From Liolophura sinensis (Eukaryota; Mollusca; Polyplacophora; Chitonida; Chitonidae), in the NCBI RefSeq assembly GCF_032854445.1, contig NC_088302.1, forward strand, positions 53,662,046-53,726,045: 64,000 nt of DNA, written 5' to 3'. The notes beneath the pieces were generated by a model. It saw nothing but the letters and a program-made list of their open reading frames with translations. It had not been told where the DNA came from and ran no database searches. Made by a program: the position numbers and the translations under genes. This document shows positions 33,807 through 44,514 of this stretch, in pieces; within the stretch, counting starts at the first letter, position 1; every line of letters starts with the position of its first letter.

Positions 33807-35423
33807 GTTGCAATATATGTAACTTACCTATCTATCAAGTGACGAAACCAAGAGAGCTAAAATGCAAAAGCCTTCCCAAATATCGACTTTCTGATTGACG
33901 ACATTTATCAGTAAATATCTTCAAAAATAAGCCACACTGCAAAGTAGCCCCAGATGGCCATTTTAATGGTAAACCATACACTGTTTAACGTCATGTCTGA
34001 TAAGTTCTTTCTCAGCAATGTCTGCAGTCCAAAACAGATGTCAACCTCGGCTCTTACCGCTCAGCTTGCTTTCACATGCAACACTCCAGTGGTAATGGTA
34101 CACCAGCCTGCATTCAAAACACTGCAGACTATTTCAAAACAAGTCGACCAATAACCTTCAGGAACAAGAACATTTTCAAGACCCATAAATGTGGAGAAGG
34201 CAAAATGGCTGCTGCTTCAGCGGTTGCCATCTTGAGATTTCGGAGCTCATGTTCCATTACCAAGTGGAATATACCTGGGATGGTGTGTGTACGGGCGAGT
34301 TGGGAGGTAAGAGCCACAAATGACACCTGTTTTGGACTGCAAACATCCTTTAGAAACCATGGTTTAGGACCATACTCCTTACAGCGCATGCGTCACTCTG
34401 TACCTTTCGCTTTAAATGCCACCAATGGACAACCTTGACCTTTGGAGCTCGTGAGACACACGTAGGCTTGTTTACGCTTAGCCTCATCACCTGTGTCCCC
34501 CAACAGAACTATTTAATCAGCATTCATCAAAAAAATTGTTTTAGCGGATAGCGTTTGCTTAGAATCTTGTGGTACATACTCAAGATAATGAGAATGCGTG
34601 TGTATGGAGTGCTATCAGAGACAATGGTTGAGATGGATTGTTTGTGTTTTCTGATATCACTTCCTGCCTCATCACCGTGACCCCTGTGACCTTGGTGTTG
34701 TTCGAGATTTCTGAACAAAATTTTCTATTGGTGGCAGTGATGTAAAGCGAAAGGTAGAGAGTGACACGTGTGGTAAGGAGTAGGGCCAGGGATCTTCGCT
34801 GTGATCTTGTATTGTGGGGTTAGGCATAGATCACAAGGGTGACCAGTGGTTCCAGGATATCAGTATATGTAAGCCACCCTTAGACCAAGGTCTCAGGCTA
34901 AAAAAGGGCTTCTCGGACATGGCGCGAAGTGGTCTACGGTTTACCAGTGCTTGTCCCATTGGCTATGATACTCTGCCAGCCCAACATACAGGAGTGTAAA
35001 TAGCCGCATGGGGCTAGTTGAAAAGCAGAAGAGTCCACAGAGTATATACGGACGATGCCAAATGATCTCAATAACAAGCTCTTATTTTAATCTTTTTGAC
35101 ATTTATACTGTATTTCAAAATGTTGTTGTTGTTGTTGTTGTCTTCGGCCTGAAGCATGGTAAAAAAATTCATGAACTCGAAAAGAAAGAGATTGTCGCTG
35201 GGATTTTTGGCCTCAGTGAGTCTGAACTCTCGGTACTTCGCCAGCCCAATATGAAGAGAGGCGATGAAATAGCCACCTGGGATACTTTGCAGCGTGGCTT
35301 ATTTTTGAAGATATTTACTGATAAATGTCCTCAATAACAAAGTCGACATTTTAGGAAGACTTTGGCACTGTAACTCTCGGGGTTGCGCCACTCGATAGAA
35401 AGATGAGTTACATATATTGCAAC
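33807..35423. mobile_element. Nested inverted-repeat (foldback-type) structure, 1.6 kb
   Basis: The outer arms 33807-33960 and 35272-35423 are inverted copies of about 150 bp, including a long near-identical run (ACATTTATCAGTAAATATCT then TCAAAAATAAGCCAC). A second inverted pair lies inside: 34365-34437 with 34724-34792 (TACCTTTCGCTTTA in both). A third pair, 34008-34105 with 34262-34372, shares TGCAGTCCAAAACAG in opposite orientation. No transposase is recognisable; the open frame 35008-35337 crosses the right arm and has no known domain. Most likely a non-autonomous DNA transposon or foldback element, possibly two nested ones. Confidence 0.7.
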
Positions 35424-38400
35424 TTCTGTTTAACAGTGCAAGAGTGATTGAGCTCGTTACAGTGTACAACTTACTCTCATTCTGAACATTTGAGGATTGG
35501 TTTCAAAAACCACATGTTTATGCTAACAGTTTACTCTATCCTGCCAGCGAAACATACCCATTTTCTTTTCAAATATCTGTGGATTTCAATACGATATTAT
35601 GATAACCAACTGACATTTCCTGGGTAAAAATTCTTCCGAGGCGTCGCTCCGCTTAAAACACCATAAATGACAGAAGAAGTAGACTAGGGGAGATAACTTT
35701 GCTCATTCGTCCCATATATTGTGACAGAAGCGGAAACAATTTAGATAGAAAAATGAGGCCTCGGTTAATACAATTTATAGATCTTATTCTTGAAAAGGTT
35801 AAGTTAAATGTTGTAGACGGTATTTTATGTTTTTAGGGCGATATATGTACACTCGAACAAATGTTTTGTTCATAGTTTCGGGAAACCATGGATGGAACTC
35901 CATGGTCAAATGTGGGAAATACTGGTTCAAATATTGTCATAGGATGAACCCATTATCCATACGTCTGCATGCATTACAACGACTACTGTTTTACATTCAG
36001 GTGACAAAGATTAACATTCATACATCAAAGAAATAAATGTACCGTGGCAAGCAAAAATTAAGGAGAAAATTACCATAGGCCGTATGTAACTAAATATAAA
36101 AAGACATATAGGTTCAGATATATAGGGTGGCTACAAGATAGCAAAGAAAGCCTATTCATTTTTTATTCGAACAGCGAATATATGCCTACCATATAACGTT
36201 TCCATGGGATTTGGCAAGCCTATTCCGATAACCTGTAGGGCTAGTGGCCTACCACACGTATGTGATATACAATACCGTTGACTTATAAAGAAGACATCCG
36301 TGCATAATATCAAGGTTTCAAGGCACAGAAAATTCTGTGTCACTAACGGCATTTTAACCTGGCAAAGCAACTAGATCCTTGTCTTTGAGTCAAATAGGCT
36401 TAAATGCTGAAGCACTGATCTGCAGTTTTATTTAGCCTATTTACTACTTGTTACAGAGACAAAGGCGCAAAGAATGCAAAAAAACACAAATGCACAAAAA
36501 ATAACAGGATAATGTCAGACAATCAAACTGGTATAATTGTATCACACTTATAACAAAGCCATTGTCATTACCATATTTATTATGAATTGGATATATAGAA
36601 AAACGTGTATAAACTGGGTTGGAATACAAAAAAATTGGATTAACACAAAGCAATGTAACGGTATGAGCCACTGTAAACTATAAGATAACAGTGTTTACAT
36701 ACATAAAAGTGCTAGCGGACTTGTTTGTTGTAAAAATACTAACCTATACTAATGTTATGTGAGAGATAGTACCGAAGATAGTAAGAGTTAGACTGCCAAG
36801 AAAATCGCTGCATGTAATTATCTAAAATTATTCTTTGTAAAAAAATATAGACTAAGTATTTGGATTAGAAGACCAAGTATTTGGATTCGTGAAATGGATA
36901 TACAATCGACTTGCTTCCTTGAATCAATTGATTGTATAAATCGACCTCAGAAATAGGGGTAGTATTTATATTAGTCGTTTACAGAGGTATACGGCCATTC
37001 TTTTTGCCAAAAATATTAAAGTGTTCATTTTACATTACAAAACACAAAAGAAGTTTTAATATAATAGATAATACCGAAAGTCTAGATCTTTTATACAAAA
37101 AATCGAAGACCTATGATTTAAATTTAGCAAACAATATGGCATGGCTATTTCCTCCCAACCTCTTACACGAATTACGCCTACAGAGATCTTAATTAACCGA
37201 CGCTTTCATAAAAAGGGACACATGTATTTATATTAACCTGGGTCTCCGATTTTCTGTCAGTCGGTTCTATCAGTTCAATAAGTTGCCCTTATTCTATCCG
37301 TGAAATAAATCCTCCAAAAATTACTCCACTTCGATAAAAAAAAATGTATACATGTTCTTGCTGAGGAAAGTGTATTTACCGATTTCCTTGAATTTGATTG
37401 GTCGTCATGTAAATTAATGTATGTATGTATGATAAATTAATGTATGTCTGGGTTTCATTGGTCGTTGGTTATCGTGTTGTATATCTGCATCAGTTATTGT
37501 CGGATTTGGATCATGATGTTGATGCATGCAGCCTTATTTTATGTAACCTCGGATCAAGTTGAAAAACAATTATAGATTGGTGTGCAATTTTGAATAATTT
37601 ACGATTTGTTTGGCTGTGATTGCTGATTTCCGTACTATGACATCTTCCCGTACTTCCGATGATAACATTTTGTGTACAGATTCATTCTGTGCCGTTTCAT
37701 ATAACATTCGGAAACCGGCGTCATCTATTCATACGTTTTGTATCTTTAACGTGGGATATTTTTTTGAATAGATGAACTTGTTTGTTCACATTTCAAAGTA
37801 TCTCTTATACAAGGGCAGTATATAAACATACAACAGAGCATATTTGTTTTGTCATAATTGTTTTGTTTGTGCTTCTTTCAGAAGCTAATGATGTAAATCC
37901 ATGCGTTGAAATAGATATAAAGACATATGATGTGTTAATGGTGAAATGCCATTGACCTCACTGGCTAGAGCTAGATACTAGTATCACTTTTGTTATTACA
38001 CACCCCGACGCCATGACATCACAAAGAAACATTTTGTTTGATCGCATTCCAATCCGAGCCTAGCAGAATGATGTCATAAAACAAGTTGTCAACTTTAACA
38101 TTTCTTACGTCACGCAACAATATAAAGTCATACAACTCCATACAAGACTTCATGTGCGACATCATCATTTTCATCTCTCACTCGCCAAATATTTGATATT
38201 TAAGCCTCACAGTGCAATATCCTCTATTTTATGAATATTGCTTTATATATATATATCTCATATATAGACATTTTCTGGCTGTATTTGAACTTGTCTACAA
38301 AAAATGTGTAGAACTCCAATAAAGATCCACCTCCGTAATTAGCTTAAAGTGTATTGGTCTGTCAGCCTTTTATTTTCTCAATTATTTATTTAACATTAGA

Positions 38401-39960
38401 TTTTAATAATGCCAGTGCATGATAACTAAGTTACTGACAGAGAAATTTCCTTTCAAAGAGGCCGTTGAAATTTTATTCTTTTCTTCTGACAAAATATAGT
38501 GGTAGATTATTCTGTTAAATATAGCACACGTATTCAATAAATTCAACATGCAGAGAGATTGTATTAGACTATGTTGACATTGTTGACAGAGTACGTTCTA
38601 GAATCACTCAGACAACAGACTTAGTAAACTCTGTGCACTCTTTATGGTCTAACTACAAAAACTTTAAATTTCAGTTATTCATTGTTCCAGGTACATTATC
38701 GTGATGGGCCATAAATAGTTGGTGGATTGATGATCATACATAGTTTAAAAAAATGTTTTCTGTTACCTTTCAAACAATGTCGATATTTAATGAAAGTGTT
38801 CTATATCTTATCAGTTCGTACGCTATATAACATCAGACTTATATGAGTTCATTTAACAGCAATAATAATATAATTCAATATTTTGCAATTACATCATATA
38901 CATGCCAAAATAACAGTTTCATTGCATGTATTTATTCTCTTACCCTCACATAATTACTTCTCCATTGAGTGAGCGAGAGGGGACAATGTTGGCATATTCC
39001 CACTCTCATATAACGAAAGCTCTTTATATTGTTTGTGGATCCATTGCACGAAAGAACACAGTGAGATATATACTGGCTCAGATTGTCAGCAAATATTTTC
39101 GTTGTTAGGACTCTGTTAACCATTTTTCTATATACATGCACCCATACATAAGTTCCTTGCAGAATAGCACAGTGTATTTTTATCCATTCTAATTAATATA
39201 ATCTATAATTTATGGGGAAAAAAACATATGCAAACTCACTCTGCACGAAAGAAGGCCTATAATAAAAACACCTGGCACACTTTTATTTCTGCCATTTCAA
39301 GGGTTTATTTTACACGAGAAAAGAATGGCGTATCCATCGCTTTTTCTAATTTTAATTCTTATTTTTCTCCTATTTGTCTTAGGCTACCATATTTTTACCA
39401 ATGTCTATGCAATAGAAAATTGTCGTGTAAGTCGTATACATGTGTTAGAGTAATAGCAAACCAACTGTAACAGTTATTTAGGTTTGTAGAGAGTAAGATC
39501 GGAGAGTAGAGAGCGACGACAGTGAGGTAGGCCTACATGTAGTTGTCACACGAAACTGATGGCAAATGATCAGTTTACCTCACTTGATTAATGTTTTATT
39601 CCAACTCTTTGTGTAAATACTGTGTAAATAATCATAACTTGTGCAGAATTAGGTAAACAATGTAAAGATCTCTATTTATGGGACGTCCCTGGTTTAGACT
39701 AGTCTTATTCTAAGTACACTACTGCCATTGCATACGATAAACAGGTGCATGAAAAAGATGCAGAGTGACCAAGCCAATGACGAGCTGCTCTGTGCTGAAG
39801 ACGATAGTGGCAGTATAATCAGGCAGCCTTGATTGAAAATATTGCATGAGGGTCACCTGACAAAAAGTTCGAATATACCGAAAACCATTGTTAACGAATT
39901 CGAGTAAAGAACCCCACGCCAAGTAGGCCTACAGTATTGGCAGACAACACCCAACATGCC
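35424..39960. other. Non-coding region with few features
   Basis: AT-rich. Apart from family-B repeat at 38048-38130, a small ATGTATGTATGT run near 37420 and a TATATATA stretch near 38245, nothing is recognised. Open frames here are short and unlike known proteins. Confidence 0.5.
38048..38130. repeat. Dispersed repeat family B, copy 2
   Basis: Same orientation as 6263-6345, with the shared run ATGATGTCATAA and TACGTCAC-CAACAA. Class unknown; the homology may extend somewhat further on both sides. Confidence 0.6.
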
Positions 39961-40078
39961 TGGCCACCGAAGCGAACAAGCCTTTCCGGGACGTCACTTA
40001 ATACCGATGTTTGAATACGCCTAAAACCACTGCAGTATTAAGTATGACAGCTGTCGCAAGACATGTTGAAATAAAAAA

Positions 40079-40119
40079 AGCTCTGAAGAACCGTAATGAT
40101 ACGGTGAAACTAGTAAGCT
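40079..40119 (+). ncRNA. Minimal hammerhead-ribozyme-like motif of a Penelope-like element
   Basis: The core CTGAAGA (40083-40089, fits CUGANGA) is followed by a 5-bp helix II (ACCGT 40090-40094 with ACGGT 40101-40105, loop AATGAT), then GAAA (40106-40109). Next come CTAG and TA (cleavage expected after A40115), then AGCT (40116-40119), which pairs with AGCT (40079-40082) as helix I. Helix III is only the self-complementary CTAG, as in the very short forms known from Penelope-like elements that act as dimers. Odd points: the helix II closing pair is A-U instead of the usual G-C, and helix I is short. Context supports the call: a Penelope GIY-YIG remnant follows 230 bp downstream. Confidence 0.65.
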
Positions 40120-40239
40120 AAATCAAAAAGTCGAGTTTGTCAGGTTTCTTCTAAAGTATATAATTTTATCTCGCACAAAGATAGTTATACTGTACACTTT
40201 ATTTTTCCACTGCTACTATGCATGAAGATGACACTCAAG

Positions 40240-40645
40240 ACTGAATCATTGTGGCAGCAGACAGATTTACTACGGAAAATTTATCACCAGATTGAAACCC
40301 TTGTGCAGGAACAAAGACGAAATACAGACACACTGAAAAATTCCCAAAATCTACTGTATGTCCTAACCTGCTCTAATTGTACCAAATTCTACATAGACTA
40401 AACTGGTGATTCATTAAGGAATCGATGTGGGGTACTTAGGTAACAAATTAACACGCCAAGTTCACAGATTTTACCTGTAACCAAACATATCGCATTATGT
40501 CCCCATAACCTACACAGTGGGCCAAGTTCCACATAATGCCCTTCTTTAAATCATCGGTGAATGAAGTAGAGGAGCCAAAGAACAGTACTTCATTTATAAA
40601 TTTCAGTCTGAACTTAACAGAGAAAACATCGGGAGATAACCTCTC
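40240..40645 (+). pseudogene. Penelope-like retroelement fragment with GIY-YIG endonuclease remnant
   Basis: From about 40349 the frame reads LLYVLTCSNCTKFYID, stop, TGDSLRNRCGVLR, stop, then INTPSSQILPVTKHIALCP and, after a frameshift, FHIMPFFKSS. This fits the GIY-YIG endonuclease at the C-terminus of Penelope-like elements (Y-x-L-TC-x-x-C-x-K-x-Y-I-G-E-TG-x-x-LR-x-R, then H and FPF-K). The G-E before TG has become D plus a stop codon. No reverse transcriptase part is visible, so this is a 3' remnant with at least two stops and one frameshift. Confidence 0.7.
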
Positions 40646-41214
40646 CAAATGGATAATCCCCTGGGCAAGTTCGAACTTTATTATATTATATTATATGTAA
40701 TATAATATTGTAGCTTGTCACTTATCGGATCGGACTGTGTGTCATCCTTCGATTAGGGAATTCCGCTTAACTGTGGCTTCTATATTTACGTGGACTCACT
40801 CGCCCTTGGAAGCCGGAATATTCCATTCGGATTTGGAAACTGTCGTTAGTAAGGGACTATATATTTTTGTAATTATTTGTATTGTGTTGTATATTATTGT
40901 CAGTTGTATTATTTGTATAGTTTTCTTCAAATATATGTATCAAGCGTCTTCTTGTTTCCTTCTTTGATCTTGTGTAAGGCTTGTCGTTGATCTGAGAGTT
41001 AAACCAGCCAGTTGTTTTTCATGTTTACTTTACGATAGTGGTACGCTTACCACTATATACGTGTTTAATGTTATATAGATGTCAGTCCAATAATCTATCT
41101 AGTTTTCAGATCTCTGTATAATACTCTCGTATCATTTATAACCTGAGTATGTGTAATGATCAAATGAATATCCTCTATGTAAATAACAATCTATAACTCA
41201 AACCCATATTGATA
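40646..41214. other. Sequence after the Penelope fragment
   Basis: Contains an AT palindrome (ATTATATTATATTATATGTA near 40680) and otherwise unassigned sequence. It may include the 3' part of the Penelope element, but no boundary is visible. Confidence 0.4.
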
Positions 41215-41221
41215 GGCAATA

Positions 41222-41845
41222 AATAACTAGCTGCTGTTTGGTCACATGTATGACCAGGTATCAGGCTAGATGACGTCTTTGCTCTTTGGTCAAATGGATG
41301 ACCAGATATCAGGCTAGATATCGTCTTTGCTCTTTGGTCACATGTATAACCAGATATCAGGCTAGATGTCGTCGCTGTTGTTTGGTCACATGGATGACTA
41401 GATATCAGGCTAGATATCGTTGCTGCTGCTCTTTGGCCACATGTATAATCAGGTATCAGGCTAGATGTCGTCTTTGCTCTTTGGTCAAATGGATGATCAG
41501 ATATCAGGCTAGATATCGTCTTTGCTCTTTGGTCACATGTATAACCAGATATCAGGCTAGATGTCGTCGCTGTTGTTTGGTCACATGGATGACTAGATAT
41601 CAGGCTAGATATCGTTGCTGCTGCTGTTTGGTCACATGTATAATCAGATATCAGGCTAAATGTCGTCTTTGCTCTTTGGTCAAATGGATGACCAGATATC
41701 AGGCTAGATATCGTCTTTGCTCTTTGGTCACATGTATAACCAGATATCAGGCTAGATGTCGCTGCTGTTTGGTCACATGTATAATCAGATATCAGACTAG
41801 ATGTCTTTGCTCTTTGGTCACTTGGATGATCAGATATATGACCGG
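41222..41845. repeat. 48-bp minisatellite (about 13 copies) adjoining the L1-type RT
   Basis: Unit approximately GATATCAGGCTAGATGTCGT then CTTTGCTCTTTGGTCACATG and TATAACCA, with alternating versions (GGTCACATGTAT and GGTCAAATGGAT), giving a 96-bp higher-order period in places. On the minus strand the 16-residue unit SSLISGYTCDQRAKTI runs open for 12 copies, directly in frame after the RT fragment, so a 295-codon open frame covers both. The plus strand is open too, a repeat effect. Confidence 0.92.
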
Positions 41846-41849
41846 AAAT

Positions 41850-43640
41850 ACGACAGAAGAGGTCTAAAACGGAAACTGTAAACCTTAATAAACTTTTAGA
41901 GCCATCTAAAAACATACTTGTATCATACGCAAGTTGGTTAATTTTGTATTGTGTCTTGCCTACTGTAATTCCTTTTAAATCTGAATTGTTTGTTATTAGT
42001 GCTCCTAAATTTTCTACACATAATATAAATAAATATGGTGACAGAGGGCCTCTTGTCAGCAACCTCTTGAAATACAGAATTTATCACTTAAAACACATTG
42101 TAACACAGAAGAGGAAATGTTGTTATACATTGAATTGACCCTTTATATCACTGACTCACCAAAATTGTATAACTGTTTTCAAGAATGACTAAGATATTGT
42201 ATCCTAAGCCTTTTCAAAATCAATTACAAACATTAATCATGGTAAATCATTTTCTTCAAGATGCTTAATGATATCAGATATACAACGAATATTATGTCAA
42301 ACAAATCGACCACTAACAAACCCTTTCTGGTTTTTGTTCGTCAGCTTATACAAGTATCTTTTCATTCTGTTAGCTATACAAGATGAAATAATTTTATACT
42401 GGAAGTTTAAGAAAGTTATCGGCCTCCAGTTTTTCAAAAACTGTCCAGGTTTTTCACATTTGGGGATGCAAGTCATTTTACTCATTTTTTTTTTCACCTT
42501 TTTTGTGCCCACTTTTGACCAAAAAAATTTACCCAGAAAAACTTGAAAAAAAAATCAGCATTAAACCCGTCAGATTGAGGACTTTTGCCTCATTTAGATT
42601 TTTTAAGTGCGTTTCACATTTCAGTTTTAATAACTGGGCCCTCTTTGATTTCTGTTGAATTTAGCTTAAGAATACTGTCAGTGTTTAACATATCCAAATC
42701 CATCTCTTGTGTTGGCTTTTTATGTATAATATTGAATACAAAGTTTTTACCTCCTCAATATTTCATTTATTTATTTATTTGATTGGTGTTTTACGCCGTT
42801 CTCAAGAATATTTTACTTATACGGCGAGGGCGAGCATAATGGCAGGAGGAAACCGGGCAAAGCCCGGGGGAAACACACGACCATCCGCAAGTTACCGACA
42901 GACCTTCCCACATACGATCGGAGAGGAAGCCATTATGAGCTGGACGTGAACTCACAGTGGCCGTATTGGTCAGAGGCGCGTGGGTTATTGCGCCGCGCTG
43001 GCATGCTAACTCCCTCGGGTACGGAGTCCTCCCTCGAATACTTCATTTTGATTTGTTATTAATTTATCGCCAGTTGAATACATGAAACAGCTTTGTTTAC
43101 AGAATTAAATTTCTTTAGCCCACAGAAATAACTTGTTGGCTTTCCTCCGTCTTCAAGATATTGTTCCCTAGCCATGACCATTGCAACTCCTTTGTTTGCT
43201 TTCCGATTTATTTCTAATCATCTAATTGCTTTATCTTTATATAGTGGCCTTCATGGATTTCTCTCTCAACTTTCTCAATTTCCTCTTGGATATTGTTTTT
43301 TATACTTCGTTGTTTTCCGTTTTCTTCTAGCATACTCTATGGTATACCGGAGAATCTGCTTTATAGTATAACATCCAGGAGTAGTTGTGGATTACTTGTA
43401 AAATTTAAGGCTTCTGTATCCAGTTCTGTCAAAGTACTGACATATATCGTTTCTGTGGAACATTGTTTTATTGCTTCCATTATAGCTGATTTCACTACAT
43501 TAACAGAATCTATATCTTTAAGTAAGGATGTGTTGAATTTCCAAACACTCTTGCCCCTTTTAAATTCTGAAAATTTACATTCTAAAATCGTCATTGAGTG
43601 GGCTGACCTATAAAGCGGGTCTGTGTAAATCATCTCTAAT
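41850..43640 (-). pseudogene. Decayed L1-type (L1/Tx1 group) LINE, endonuclease end to reverse transcriptase
   Basis: On the minus strand, in order: a post-endonuclease segment (SAHSMTILECKFSEFKRG, VWKFNTSLLKD, about 43600-43480); after a SINE insertion, RT motifs (NWRPITFLNFQYKIISSCIA, NQKGFVSGR, about 42490-42300); FVIDFEKA (about 42230); and RGPLSPYLFILC with KINQLAYDTSMFLDGS (42060-41885). The catalytic F/YADD box reads AYDT, so it is inactive. Several stops and frameshifts occur between the blocks. The 5' endonuclease part and the 3' end are missing; the right side is cut near the start of the younger LINE at 43817. Confidence 0.85.
42769..43036 (-). mobile_element. SINE inserted in the L1-type relic
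   Basis: Nearly full-length antisense copy: TTTATTTATTTGATTGGTG, AATATTTTACTTATACGGCG, GGAAACCGGGCAAAGCCCGG, and the tRNA head (TGAACTCACAGTGGCCGTAT) near the right end. A 12-bp direct repeat with one mismatch flanks it (AATATTTCATTT 42757-42768, AATACTTCATTT 43037-43048), a likely target-site duplication. It splits the LINE relic and so is younger than it. Confidence 0.85.
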
Positions 43641-43816
43641 GAACGACAATCATTCTACTCCTAATTTTCCCTCTTTATCATCATTTCTTATCTGTAAAAT
43701 GACATATTACAAATATGAAAAACATAAACACCATTACTTAAATAGCTCCATATTTATAGCCTTGTGAATCTTGTGAGCTTTCTTTCATGACATTATACAT
43801 ACTCTTTTGGTATTTC

Positions 43817-44500
43817 CCCCCGTGGGCTTTCCACGGTGATAAGAATAGGACCTCAGCCCTTTTGGCAAGCTTGTCGTAAAAGACGACTAAACTAGAGCTC
43901 TCCTGTCTGAGCCCGGTGAATATAATAGGCTCACATATTCGCGGTTGTGTGAGAGGCAACCGGGGAGCGGCCTGTTTGCCGTGGGTTGCGACCCGTATTC
44001 TCCGAGGACGGGATCCTGGTGGTTGAGGGTGTGTTGGTCTTGCGAGATCCTCATGTCCAACACGTCACTTTGGCCCTTACTTGGAGAGAGACGGGAGGGC
44101 GGATGGGCCCGGTCCGATCAATCGGCTGGTCACGTCAAGCCCTACAGATGATCTCGTTTGTCATTTCTTTCACTTACCGTCAAGTTGGTATTTCCCCAAA
44201 TGCCCTTCTCTGGGATCAATGCAGAAGGCGGTGGCTAATGGGTCAATCGAGTAGATTGAATTTAACCTTGTGGGTATAACTCAATCTGTTCGAGTATACC
44301 TTGCGTGGATTCCCTGTTTCTACTCTCTGCTGGTCATCCGCACAGATAGATTCGCCCTTGTTGGCACTCCGTGGCGGGTGGGGGACACGTGAGGTAAATT
44401 CTTACTATATCAGTTATGTCTTCCTCAAAAACCATATCCAATGCTCCAGTAAACACCGCAAAAAAACCGTAAAAATGAGGAATTTCTTGAAATAGTCAAT
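43817..44500 (+). promoter_or_regulatory. LINE 5' UTR / presumed internal promoter region
   Basis: GC-richer than its surroundings and opening with a 6-bp hairpin (CCGTGG 43820-43825 with CCACGG 43831-43836). It contains GGTGGCTAATGGGTCAATCG and TGTGGGTATAACTCAATC. The several short open frames have no domain. Full-length LINEs of this group carry an internal pol II promoter at the 5' end; that role is inferred, not seen. Confidence 0.5.
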
Positions 44501-44514
44501 GGAGCGGACAGTTG

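Noticed and set aside
34076-34438. 120-codon plus-strand open frame and an 86-codon minus frame
   Set aside because: Both cross the inverted modules of the foldback structure; their similarity to each other reflects the inverted repeat, not a gene family.
41286-41867. 193-codon plus-strand open frame with repeated CxxV-T-W/C-ITRYQAR
   Set aside because: Antisense reading of the 48-bp minisatellite; the minus frame is the one continuous with the RT remnant.
43945-44495. Plus-strand open frames of 64-97 codons
   Set aside because: They lie in the GC-richer 5' UTR of the LINE and have no domain.
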